The notes beneath the pieces are model-generated. The model ran no database searches. It was not told the origin of the DNA and worked only from the letters and a program-made list of their open reading frames with translations. The translations under genes and the position numbers were made by a program. This document shows, one piece after another, positions 1-7,290 of a stretch of DNA of 64,000 nt. The DNA is from an uncultured Clostridia bacterium (GTDB lineage: Bacteria > Bacillota > Clostridia > Christensenellales > Borkfalkiaceae). Position 1 is the first letter of the stretch. Every line of letters starts with the position of its first letter. The DNA lies in contig CALVMH010000004.1 of the NCBI GenBank assembly GCA_944343275.1, positions 40,577 to 104,576 on the forward strand, given 5' to 3'.

Positions 1-593
1 TGCAGATCATCAAGACGGCGCCCGGCGTCAAGGCGGTCTCCAGCTTCAATCTGATGATCGCGCCCCTCGGCGGGAACGAATACGTCAGGGACGGCGTCAT
101 CGTCTTTGCGGACTGCGGACTCAATCCCACCTATACGGCGGAAGGGCTTGCCGACTGCGCCATCGCCACGGCGCAGAGCGCCAGGGAGATCGCGGGGATC
201 GAACCGTGCGTCGCCATGCTCTCCTTCTCGACGATGGGGTCGGCAAAGCACGACAACGTCACCCTCGTGCAGGAGGCGACGCGCATCGCCAAGGAGAAGG
301 CGCCCGAGCTTGCCCTCGACGGGGAGATGCAGTTCGACGCGGCGCTCGTTCCCGAAGTCGCCGCCATCAAAGCGCCCAAGTCGAGCGTGGCGGGGCACGC
401 CAACGTGTTCATCTTCCCCGACCTGCAATCGGGCAATATCGGATACAAGATCGCGGAAAGGCTGGGCGGGTTCCAGGCAGTCGGTCCCGTCTGCCAGGGG
501 TTCGCAAAGCCTTTGAACGACCTCTCGCGCGGGTGCAAGGCATCCGACATCGTGCTTGCCGTCGCCATCACGGCGCTGCAAGTGAAGGACTGA
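1..593 (+). CDS. pta: Phosphate acetyltransferase, C-terminal part (5' truncated by window edge)
   Basis: Interconverts acetyl-CoA and phosphate with acetyl phosphate and CoA, the first step of acetate fermentation in the cytosol. The open frame runs in from the window edge; codons from base 3 read QIIKTAPGVKAVSSFN and continue through the PTA_PTB fold to the stop at 591-593. Visible family signatures are the FADCGLN strand, the LSFSTMGS segment, the VANVFIFPDLQSGN-like stretch (here HANVFIFPDLQSGNIGYK) and the terminal GP..QG..KP..DLSRG motif. The stop lies 10 nt before ackA, the classic pta-ackA operon order. About 197 residues of a protein usually near 330 are present. Recognition is confident. 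Confidence 0.95.
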   Translation, partial: QIIKTAPGVKAVSSFNLMIAPLGGNEYVRDGVIVFADCGLNPTYTAEGLADCAIATAQSAREIAGIEPCVAMLSFSTMGSAKHDNVTLVQEATRIAKEKAPELALDGEMQFDAALVPEVAAIKAPKSSVAGHANVFIFPDLQSGNIGYKIAERLGGFQAVGPVCQGFAKPLNDLSRGCKASDIVLAVAITALQVKD

Positions 594-603
594 GGGGGCG
601 TTC

Positions 604-1797
604 ATGAAGATCCTGGTCATCAATGCGGGGAGTTCCTCGCTCAAATATCAGCTCATCAACATCGAGACGGAGGAGGTGCTCGCCAAGGGAAACGTGGAGC
701 GCATCGGCATCAGAGGCGGCGCGCTCACGCATAAGGCGGGCGGCAAGACCTTCGTCATCGAAAAGGAGATCGCCGACCACACCGAAGCCATCCAGCTCGT
801 CTTAAAGGAGCTGACCGACGGCGAGGCGGGCGTCATCAAGTCGATGGACGAGATCGGCGCCGTCGGGCACCGCGTCGTCGCCTCCGGCGAGGCGTTCAAG
901 AAGACGACGCTCGTCACGGACGAGGTCATGCAGACGATGGGGGAGATCGCCGAACTTGCGCCCCTCCACAATCCCGCCGCCATCAAGGGCGTCAACGCCT
1001 GCCGCGCGGTCATGCCGGGCAAGAAGATGGCGCTCGTGTTCGATACGTCGTTCCATGCCACCATGCCCGACTATGCCTGCCTGTATGCCATCGATTACGA
1101 CGACTATAAAAAGTATCAGGTGCGCAAGTACGGCGCGCACGGAACGTCGCATAAGTACGTTTCGCAGGCGGCTGCGGAGTATCTTCACAAGAAGCCCGAA
1201 GAGCTCAACGTCATCACCTGCCACCTCGGAAACGGTTCCTCCATTTCGGCGGTGAAGGGGGGCAAGTGCATCGATACGTCCATGGGCTTTACGCCGCTCG
1301 CGGGCGTTCCCATGGGCACGCGCAGCGGCGATATCGACGCCGCCGCCGTGGAATTTCTGTGCAACAAAAAGGGCATGAACATCCACGAGGCGCTCACCTA
1401 TCTCAACAAAAAATGCGGCATGCTGGGCGTTTCGGGCGTCTCTTCCGACTATCGAGACCTGACCGCCGCCGCAAAAGAGGGGAACTACCGCGCGCAGCTC
1501 GCGCTCAACATGTTCACCTATGCATGCAAGAAGTATGTGGGCGCCTATATGGCGGCGCTCGGCAGGCTGGATGCCGTCGTGTTCACGGCGGGCGTGGGCG
1601 AAAATACGCCCCATATCCGTGCCTCCGTGCTTGCCGGCATGCAGGCGTTCGGCATCGAAGTGGATGCAGCGAAGAACGAGTACAAAAACGACGGCGCCAT
1701 CCACGAAATTTCCTCGGATGCGTCCAAGGTCAAGGTGCTCGTCATTCCCACGAACGAGGAACTCGTCATTGCGCGCGAGACGGCGGCACTCCTTTGA
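604..1797 (+). CDS. ackA: Acetate kinase
   Basis: Transfers phosphate from acetyl phosphate to ADP, giving acetate and ATP. The 397-residue length is standard. The N-terminal KILVINAGSSSLKYQL phosphate loop, the FDTSFHATMPDYA signature near residue 145, HLGNGSS near 206 and the FTAGVGEN adenosine-binding motif near 325 are all intact, as is the PTNEE end. The ATG follows a GAGGGGGCGTTC ribosome site just after the pta stop, so the two are co-transcribed. No clear terminator follows; the next promoter begins 38 nt downstream of the stop. Confidence 0.98.
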   Translation: MKILVINAGSSSLKYQLINIETEEVLAKGNVERIGIRGGALTHKAGGKTFVIEKEIADHTEAIQLVLKELTDGEAGVIKSMDEIGAVGHRVVASGEAFKKTTLVTDEVMQTMGEIAELAPLHNPAAIKGVNACRAVMPGKKMALVFDTSFHATMPDYACLYAIDYDDYKKYQVRKYGAHGTSHKYVSQAAAEYLHKKPEELNVITCHLGNGSSISAVKGGKCIDTSMGFTPLAGVPMGTRSGDIDAAAVEFLCNKKGMNIHEALTYLNKKCGMLGVSGVSSDYRDLTAAAKEGNYRAQLALNMFTYACKKYVGAYMAALGRLDAVVFTAGVGENTPHIRASVLAGMQAFGIEVDAAKNEYKNDGAIHEISSDASKVKVLVIPTNEELVIARETAALL

Positions 1798-1834
1798 TTT
1801 TTGGAAAATCTTCTGAAAATGCCGCCAAAAAAGA

Positions 1835-1863
1835 TTGACAAAGGCGGCGAAATTTCCTATACT
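1835..1863 (+). promoter_or_regulatory. Sigma-A promoter for yceD-rpmF
   Basis: TTGACA (1835-1840), a 17-nt spacer and TATACT (1858-1863). The expected start of transcription lies about five nucleotides before the yceD ATG at 1875, so the mRNA would be almost leaderless. Confidence 0.8.
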
Positions 1864-1874
1864 CTTATCAGTCG

Positions 1875-2285
1875 ATGATTCCCGAAATAGACGTTCGTGC
1901 CTGTGTTGCGCGGCAAATTTATGAAGGAACGCTCTCCTTTTCCTTTCAAGCGGATGACGATGTGCTCGATATCCCCTTTGCAAGGTTCCAAGGAGATGTG
2001 CAGGCGGTGCTCGATTGGGCGATCCTGACGGACAACCGGACGGTGGAGGCGCACATCAAGCTTGCGTTCACGCTGGAGGGCGCCTGTTCGCGCTGTCTTG
2101 CCGAGGCATCGGAGGACATCGTCTATGAGGCGGACGCCTCGTTCGTGCCCGGCGGGGATGACGGCGAGGAGTACGCATACGCGGGCGGCAAGGTCGTTTT
2201 GAAGGAATTCCTGCGCGATTCTCTCGTCTTCGCGCTTCCTTCGCGGCTGCTGTGCAAGCCGTGCGCACAATGGGAAAAAGAATAA
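1875..2285 (+). CDS. YceD/DUF177 family protein upstream of L32
   Basis: A 136-residue member of the YceD (DUF177) family, usually encoded directly before rpmF and linked in other bacteria to 23S rRNA accumulation. The central C-x2-C (CSRC, near residue 75) and the C-terminal CKPC pair are the family's cysteine motif. No Shine-Dalgarno sequence precedes the ATG, which lies only 11 nt downstream of a near-consensus -10 box, so translation from a nearly leaderless mRNA is likely. The neighbour 15 nt downstream is rpmF, as expected. Its biochemical role is not settled in the family. Confidence 0.85.
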   Translation: MIPEIDVRACVARQIYEGTLSFSFQADDDVLDIPFARFQGDVQAVLDWAILTDNRTVEAHIKLAFTLEGACSRCLAEASEDIVYEADASFVPGGDDGEEYAYAGGKVVLKEFLRDSLVFALPSRLLCKPCAQWEKE

Positions 2286-2300
2286 AAGAGGTGAAGTAAC

Positions 2301-2489
2301 ATGGCAGTCCCCAAGACAAAGCAGTCGAAGAGCAGGACGAACAAGCGTTTTGCAAACTACAAGGCGACCGCGGCGACGCTCGTCGAGTGCCCGCATTGCC
2401 ACGAGCTCAAAGTCGCGCACCGCGTGTGCAAGAACTGCGGCTATTACGACGGCAAGGAAGTCATCGCCGAAAAAGAAGAGACAAAGTAA
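2301..2489 (+). CDS. rpmF: 50S ribosomal protein L32
   Basis: A 62-residue large-subunit ribosomal protein. It has the basic N-terminus AVPKTKQSKSRTNKR and two zinc-ligand pairs, CPHC and CKNC, making this the zinc-binding (C+) form. An AGAGGTGAAGTAAC ribosome site precedes the ATG. It is co-transcribed with the YceD gene 15 nt upstream and is followed by a rho-independent terminator. Confidence 0.97.
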   Translation: MAVPKTKQSKSRTNKRFANYKATAATLVECPHCHELKVAHRVCKNCGYYDGKEVIAEKEETK

Positions 2490-2502
2490 GCTGTCAAACT
2501 GC

Positions 2503-2534
2503 AGAAGCGGACTTTTATAAAGCCCGCTTCTTTT
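2503..2534 (+). terminator. Rho-independent terminator after rpmF
   Basis: AGAAGCGG at 2503-2510 pairs with CCGCTTCT at 2524-2531, closing a stem over an A/T-rich loop and followed by a short T run. Confidence 0.7.
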
Positions 2535-2683
2535 CATACGGAAGGGCGCCGCGTGCGCACGGCAGTCTGTTTCCCGGAATGCTTTCAGGCGCATCGCCTG
2601 TCTGCGTGTTCGCAAGCCGGACGGACCCTTTGCGGCGGACGCCGTCACCGCGCTGCCCGCCCTGAAACGAAAGGAGGAACGGT

Positions 2684-3319
2684 ATGAATAAAAAGGCTTT
2701 TTACGATCTTTCCTACGGCGTCTATCTGTGCACCTCGTGGGACGAGGGGCGTCCCGTCGGCTGCGTCGCCAACAGTGCGATGCAGATCACGTCCGCTCCC
2801 GCCACCATCGCCGTCTCGCTCAACCATGGCAATTACACCAACAAGTGTGTGGCGGATACGGGGTATTTTGCCGTCTGCGTGCTGGCGGAGGACTGCGATC
2901 CGCAGCTCATCGGCAGGTTCGGGTTTTACAGTTCGAAGGAGACGGACAAGTTCGGCGCAACGCCGTGGAAGGTGCGCGGCAAGCTCCCCGTTCCGGACGG
3001 CGTCAAGTGCTTCTTCTCCTGCAAGGTCGTCGACAAAATGGAGACGGCGACGCACACCGTCTTTTTGGGCGAAGTGCTGGATGCGGACGTCCTGTCGGAC
3101 GGAACGCCCATGACGTATGCCTACTATCATAAGGTGCTCAAAGGCAGGACCGCCGTCAATGCGCCCACCTATCAGGCGGAAGAGCGGACGGAAGGCAGAT
3201 ATGTGTGCAAGGTCTGCGGGTATGTGTACGACGGGGATGTTCCCTTTGAACAGCTCCCCGATGATTGGGTGTGTCCCGTCTGCGGCGCGCCCAAATCGCA
3301 GTTTATCAAACAGGCATGA
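2684..3319 (+). CDS. Flavin reductase-like domain fused to rubredoxin (high-molecular-weight rubredoxin type)
   Basis: A 211-residue cytosolic redox protein. Residues 1-155 are a flavin reductase-like FMN-binding split barrel ([18 protein letters not shown] and an [10 protein letters not shown] strand). Residues 168-211 are a rubredoxin with the four iron ligands in [12 protein letters not shown] and CPVCGAPKS. The same architecture is known as high-molecular-weight rubredoxin (Hrb) in Moorella, where it passes electrons to flavodiiron NO/O2 reductases. No flavodiiron protein is adjacent here, so its partner is unknown. An AAAGGAGGAACGGT ribosome site precedes the ATG, and a strong terminator shows that it is a single-gene unit. 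Confidence 0.88.
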   Translation: MNKKAFYDLSYGVYLCTSWDEGRPVGCVANSAMQITSAPATIAVSLNHGNYTNKCVADTGYFAVCVLAEDCDPQLIGRFGFYSSKETDKFGATPWKVRGKLPVPDGVKCFFSCKVVDKMETATHTVFLGEVLDADVLSDGTPMTYAYYHKVLKGRTAVNAPTYQAEERTEGRYVCKVCGYVYDGDVPFEQLPDDWVCPVCGAPKSQFIKQA

Positions 3320-3338
3320 TCGGCTGACGGTCGTTGTT

Positions 3339-3371
3339 GCCGCCGCGCCATTCGGCGCGGCGGCTTTTTTT
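3339..3371 (+). terminator. Rho-independent terminator after the rubredoxin fusion gene
   Basis: A perfect 11-bp GC stem (GCCGCCGCGCC at 3339-3349, its complement at 3354-3364) with an ATTC loop and seven T. Confidence 0.92.
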
Positions 3372-3414
3372 GCCCTTTTTGTGAAAACGTGGCGGCCGGA
3401 AAAACAGCCAAAAA

Positions 3415-3434
3415 GTGCACTATTTGCGCATGAT
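3415..3434 (+). promoter_or_regulatory. Candidate operator, copy 1 (shared with 5362-5381)
   Basis: GTGCACTATTTGCGCATGAT lies 12 nt upstream of the -35 box of the GH43-like gene. Its reverse complement matches 19 of 20 bases at 5362-5381, upstream of the ABC operon promoter. A site for the neighbouring AraC regulator is the natural inference. Confidence 0.6.
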
Positions 3435-3446
3435 GAAAAAATCATC

Positions 3447-3475
3447 TTTACAAGAACGCGAAAAGTTCTTATACT
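3447..3475 (+). promoter_or_regulatory. Sigma-A promoter with an inverted repeat in its spacer
   Basis: TTTACA (3447-3452), a 17-nt spacer and TATACT (3470-3475). AAGAAC (3452-3457) and GTTCTT (3465-3470) form a perfect 6-bp inverted repeat spanning the spacer and touching both boxes, a typical place for a repressor operator. Confidence 0.75.
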
Positions 3476-3511
3476 CAGGGTGCAAAATCGGCAAAGGACA
3501 GAAAAAGGGCT

Positions 3512-4411
3512 ATGTTATTCACGGAAAACAACGGCAGCCGCACGGCATACGCCAAAGACCCCGCAGTCATTCGCTGGAAAGATCGATACTATCTCTATTT
3601 TTCCTCATACTACAAGGATGACGGGCGGGAGCGGCTGGGGATCGGGATCGCCGTTTCGGACGATATGGAAACGTGGACGAGCATCGGACACATTCCCTAT
3701 ACGCAAGCGTGCGAACGCAACGGCATCGGGGCGCCCGGAGCGATCGTGCTCGGCGGACGCATCCATTTGTTCTATCAGAGTTACGGCAATCAGGCGCATG
3801 ACGCTATCTGCCACGCGGTGAGCACGGACGGCGTTCATTTTGAAAAAGATGCGACCAATCCCGTCTTCCGTCCTTCGGACGATTGGTGCGTCGGGCGTGC
3901 CATCGACGCCGACGTCGTTCCCTTTGCGGGCAGGCTGCTTTTATATTTCGCCACGCGCGACCATGCCATGCGGGTCCAGAAGGTCGGCGTTGCCGCGGCG
4001 CCGCTCGGAAGCAGTTTTTCGCGCGGGGCATGGCGGCAGCTTGCGGCGCATCCCGTGCTCGTTCCCGAATTTGCATGGGAAGGGGAGTGTATCGAGGCGC
4101 CCGCCGCGCTCGAACAGGACGGCAAAATTTATCTCTTTTACGGCGGTGCCTACAATTGTTCGCCGCAGCAGATCGGCGTTGCCGTCTCCGAAGACGGCGT
4201 TTGCTTCCGCAAATTATTCGACCGCCCCTTTATTGCCGCGGGAACGCCCGGGGCATGGAACAGCTGCGAATCGGGGCATCCGTATGTCTACCGTGACGAA
4301 GACGGCAGGGTCTGGCTGTTCTATCAGGGGTCTGCGGATATGGGCAAGAGCTGGTATCTCACGCGCTGCCGTATCGGGTTCCGGGACGGACTTCCCGTCG
4401 TTTGTTCATAG
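3512..4411 (+). CDS. Cytosolic GH43-like glycoside hydrolase (five-bladed beta-propeller)
   Basis: A 299-residue protein with no signal peptide, so it probably cleaves imported oligosaccharides. Repeated propeller strands of the type DRYYLYFSS, GRIHLFYQS, GRLLLYFAT and GKIYLFYGG are visible. The presumed GH43 catalytic triad is Asp in AKDPAV (near residue 16), Asp in RAIDADVV (near 133) and Glu in ECIEAPAAL (near 194). The ATG follows GAAAAAGGGCT. The gene has its own promoter, a putative spacer operator and a 20-bp element shared with the ABC operon. Its 3' end overlaps the convergent araC gene by 6 nt. GH43, GH32 and GH117 share this fold, so exact family and substrate are uncertain. Confidence 0.75.
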   Translation: MLFTENNGSRTAYAKDPAVIRWKDRYYLYFSSYYKDDGRERLGIGIAVSDDMETWTSIGHIPYTQACERNGIGAPGAIVLGGRIHLFYQSYGNQAHDAICHAVSTDGVHFEKDATNPVFRPSDDWCVGRAIDADVVPFAGRLLLYFATRDHAMRVQKVGVAAAPLGSSFSRGAWRQLAAHPVLVPEFAWEGECIEAPAALEQDGKIYLFYGGAYNCSPQQIGVAVSEDGVCFRKLFDRPFIAAGTPGAWNSCESGHPYVYRDEDGRVWLFYQGSADMGKSWYLTRCRIGFRDGLPVVCS

Positions 4412-5278
4412 GGGGTCCTCGCCGCCCGAAAACGGATCCCGCTCCTGGTTGCGGATGCATTCGGAGGGCGTTTGCCCGAAACGCAGCTTGAACTGCCGCG
4501 AAAAATATTTGACATTGGCGAAGGAAAGCCGTTCGGCGACTTCTCCCACATTGAGGAAGGTCGCACGGAAGAGCGTCCGCGCCGTGTCGAGTTTTTTGTC
4601 GAGCACATAGCGGATGGGGGAGACGCCGTATTTTGTTTTGAAGATGCGTTCCGTCTGGGAGACGGAACGGTGGACGATGTTGGCAAGGTCTTCGAGCGTC
4701 AGGCGCTCATAGATATTGTAGTCGATGTAGCTGCGGATCAGGTCGGCGGGATGCGCATCCGTGGCGGCTGCGGAAAAGTTGGGCGGCGCGATGCGCTGGA
4801 TGAGCCGCAGGATGCAGCAGCAAAGTTCTGTATAGGCGTTTTGGGAAAGATTGCCGTGTTCGATGACGGAAAAAGCCTGTTCAAAGATGTCCCGTGCATC
4901 GGTACGGACGACGCGCGCGCTCTCCGTGACGTTATGTGCGGCAAGCATGCGGTCGACGAGCGACCCGCTCACGACCAGAAAGACCTTTTCGTAGGGGTCT
5001 GACTTGTCGGCATAATAAACGTGTTGCTGCAATTTGTTGAGGAAGAACAGATCGCCCGCCTGCACGCACAGCTTTTTCTCGCGCGTTTCGATGTATCCTT
5101 TTCCGGAAAGGACGTATTCAAAGTTATACCAATCCCAAAGATAGCCGTCTTTATAGGAGTGATGGATGGTGTAGTTGGGCGTGGGCAGGGTCTTTCCCGC
5201 CATGGCAAGACAGAAGAAGTCGTTGGCGTGCGTGCGCTCGTCCAGATAGATGATCTCATGTTTCCGGTTATATCTCAT
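4406..5278 (-). CDS. AraC-family transcriptional regulator
   Basis: A 290-residue sensor-activator. The N-terminal cupin ligand-binding half includes YVLSGKGYIETREKK and the AGDLFFL strand. The C-terminal double helix-turn-helix (about residues 185-285) includes LTLEDLANIVHRS, the KTKYGVSPIRYV link and VGEVAERLSFANVKYFSRQFK. The start at 5278 (MRYNRKHEII) was chosen because a consensus promoter (TTGACA at 5313-5308, TATAAT at 5290-5285) would begin transcription at or next to this ATG. There is no Shine-Dalgarno, so the mRNA is probably leaderless; the frame stays open upstream to 5359 but that part would not be transcribed. Its position between a glycosidase gene and a sugar importer suggests that it controls both. 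Confidence 0.9.
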   Translation of the reverse strand: MRYNRKHEIIYLDERTHANDFFCLAMAGKTLPTPNYTIHHSYKDGYLWDWYNFEYVLSGKGYIETREKKLCVQAGDLFFLNKLQQHVYYADKSDPYEKVFLVVSGSLVDRMLAAHNVTESARVVRTDARDIFEQAFSVIEHGNLSQNAYTELCCCILRLIQRIAPPNFSAAATDAHPADLIRSYIDYNIYERLTLEDLANIVHRSVSQTERIFKTKYGVSPIRYVLDKKLDTARTLFRATFLNVGEVAERLSFANVKYFSRQFKLRFGQTPSECIRNQERDPFSGGEDPL

Positions 5279-5284
5279 GGCTTG

Positions 5285-5313
5285 ATTATAACACCGTCGC
5301 GGCGGTTTGTCAA
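5285..5313 (-). promoter_or_regulatory. Consensus promoter of araC, leaderless geometry
   Basis: On the minus strand: TTGACA, 17 nt, TATAAT, then six nucleotides to ATG. Both hexamers are perfect matches. Confidence 0.88.
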
Positions 5314-5361
5314 TGCGGAAATAAAAACCATTATTCAGAAAAAAATAGAAAAATGACATTT

Positions 5362-5381
5362 ATCATGCGCAAATAATGCAC
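5362..5381 (+). promoter_or_regulatory. Candidate operator, copy 2 (shared with 3415-3434)
   Basis: ATCATGCGCAAATAATGCAC lies 20 nt upstream of the ABC operon -35 box and in the divergent gap to araC. It matches the reverse complement of 3415-3434 at 19 of 20 positions. Confidence 0.6.
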
Positions 5382-5401
5382 CATATCGATGAAATCGTGT
5401 G

Positions 5402-5430
5402 TTTACGCGTATTGTGAAATGTGATATAGT
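5402..5430 (+). promoter_or_regulatory. Promoter of the ABC importer operon
   Basis: TTTACG (5402-5407), a 17-nt spacer and TATAGT (5425-5430). Both boxes are one or two bases off consensus, as expected for an activated promoter. Confidence 0.75.
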
Positions 5431-5490
5431 AATGTCAGGAACCATCATCCTGACGGAAAATTTTGTTCCTGCGGGAAAAGGAGGAAGACG

Positions 5491-7278
5491 ATGAAAAAGA
5501 GACTGTGCTGTTTGCTTGCCGCCATTCTGACGGGCGCCGCGGCGCTGGGAACGATGAGCGGCTGCGGCAAAGGTTCGGACATCGAGTTCGACGATGAGGG
5601 GAACGTCATCCCTTCGGACACGACGACCGTCATCAACTTCTGGGGTTGGGCGGACAAGTACGAGGAGGATGCGTTCAATATTCTTGTGGAAAATTTCAAT
5701 AAGAAATATGAAGGCGTCATCCGCGTCAATTACACGCCCAAGAGTTCGAGCGGCTATAACGATAACTTCGTTGCCAACATGATCGGCGGCCCGGACGTCG
5801 CCTATGCCGCAGAGAACTATTTCAAGCGGTATGTCGATCAGGGCGCGCTCTATGACATCACGTCCTTTTATGAGGAGAGCGTTGCGGCGTGGGAGACGTC
5901 GGGCGGAACGAGCGGGCTGGACGAAGCGGACATGCTGCCCTATACCGTCAACCGCTACCGCTACGATCCCGAAACGGCGACCTCGGAGGCAGACGATCCG
6001 CTCTACGGCATCGCCAAGGACCTTGCGCCTACGGCGATCTATTATAATGAAAAATTTTTCAAGGCGGCGGGCATCACCATTGTCTCCGAACCGGAAGAGG
6101 AGATCGCGGCGTGGAACGCGGCGCATCCCTCCGACAAGAAGAAGATCATGGCGTTTTACGAAGAGGACGGAAAATACTATTTCAATAACGCCGTTGCCAT
6201 GAGCTGGCAGGAATGCATCGATCTTGCCCGCCTCTTGCAGACGCCCGTTTCGCAGGGCGGCGGCGGAGCCGACTACGGATTTTTTTCCGAGTGGTGGTTC
6301 AATTACGGCTGGTCGGTGGGCGGCGACTGCATCGAATATATCCCCACGGACGATGCACAGTTCAACGGCGGATATTATCAGTTCACCCTCAATGACGCAA
6401 CCAAAAATTATATCGTCAAGGACGATGCACAGCCGATCGAGGTCAACGGCAATCATTATGCGGCAGGGGAGATCGTCTCCTACCTCGACAAAGGCGCCCT
6501 CACCGATCAGCAAAAGCAAAGCTGCAACGAGCTGCCCTCCCAGCGCGAGGCGTTCACCGAATTCGTGCGCCTTTCGCAGGGGACGGATCAGGTCGTGGAC
6601 AACGTGAAGGGGGTCTATGACAGCGTGGAAGATTTCTACGGTGCGGACGGAAACGGCGATCTCAAAGGGTATGCCGTCGCACCCAATCCCAACGAGATGA
6701 GCGAAAACAAAAATTCCTATTTCTCTTCGGGGAAGGTGGCGATGCTCGTCTCCACCGCATCCGTACAGCGGCAGTTTTCGGAGAACATGCGGGGCGAAAA
6801 TACCTATAACGTGGCACCCATGCTCGTCTATAAGGAGTATTCTGCGGACGGGACGGAGGTGCTCGTGCACGGCGCGGAAGCGGCGCATAGCGGCTCCGTC
6901 GTCATCGTCATGAACGCCAACACGCGCTATCCGAATGCGAGCTGGCTGTTTATGGAATATATTGCAAGCAAAGAGGGGCAGACCATCCAGGCGCAGCAGG
7001 GGTTTGCATGCCCGTATTACCGCTCGCTTGCGGGCGATCCGGAAGGGGTGTTCCTGAACAGCAAGTATGCGGCGGAAAACGCCGTCGTCTTTGCGCAGGC
7101 AACGGAATACGAAACGCCGGGGGATTGGTGGTATTTGAAGGACAAGCGCTGGATCGACGATTGGTCCGGCGTGCTCAACACCGACGTGCGCAACGGAAAG
7201 ATGTCCTTGACGGAGTTTTACGTCTGTCCCGAATATCTCGCCACGCAGCAGCTGCTTGACGCATATACGAAGAAATAA
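5491..7278 (+). CDS. Extracellular sugar-binding lipoprotein of an ABC importer
   Basis: A 595-residue solute-binding protein of the carbohydrate uptake (CUT1) class. The N-terminus KKRLCCLLAAILTG, followed by the lipobox TMSGC, shows lipid anchoring at Cys29 on the outer face of the membrane. The mature part has the FWGWADKYEEDAFNILVENF start typical of type 1 extracellular binding proteins, a GGPDVAYAAENYF segment and the C-terminal ANTRYPNASWLFMEYIAS helix. It is longer than the usual 420-450 residues, which often goes with larger oligosaccharide ligands. The ribosome site is AAAGGAGGAAGACG. It is first in the operon with two permeases 12 nt downstream. Confidence 0.92.
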   Translation: MKKRLCCLLAAILTGAAALGTMSGCGKGSDIEFDDEGNVIPSDTTTVINFWGWADKYEEDAFNILVENFNKKYEGVIRVNYTPKSSSGYNDNFVANMIGGPDVAYAAENYFKRYVDQGALYDITSFYEESVAAWETSGGTSGLDEADMLPYTVNRYRYDPETATSEADDPLYGIAKDLAPTAIYYNEKFFKAAGITIVSEPEEEIAAWNAAHPSDKKKIMAFYEEDGKYYFNNAVAMSWQECIDLARLLQTPVSQGGGGADYGFFSEWWFNYGWSVGGDCIEYIPTDDAQFNGGYYQFTLNDATKNYIVKDDAQPIEVNGNHYAAGEIVSYLDKGALTDQQKQSCNELPSQREAFTEFVRLSQGTDQVVDNVKGVYDSVEDFYGADGNGDLKGYAVAPNPNEMSENKNSYFSSGKVAMLVSTASVQRQFSENMRGENTYNVAPMLVYKEYSADGTEVLVHGAEAAHSGSVVIVMNANTRYPNASWLFMEYIASKEGQTIQAQQGFACPYYRSLAGDPEGVFLNSKYAAENAVVFAQATEYETPGDWWYLKDKRWIDDWSGVLNTDVRNGKMSLTEFYVCPEYLATQQLLDAYTKK

Positions 7279-7290
7279 GAGGAGAACGGC

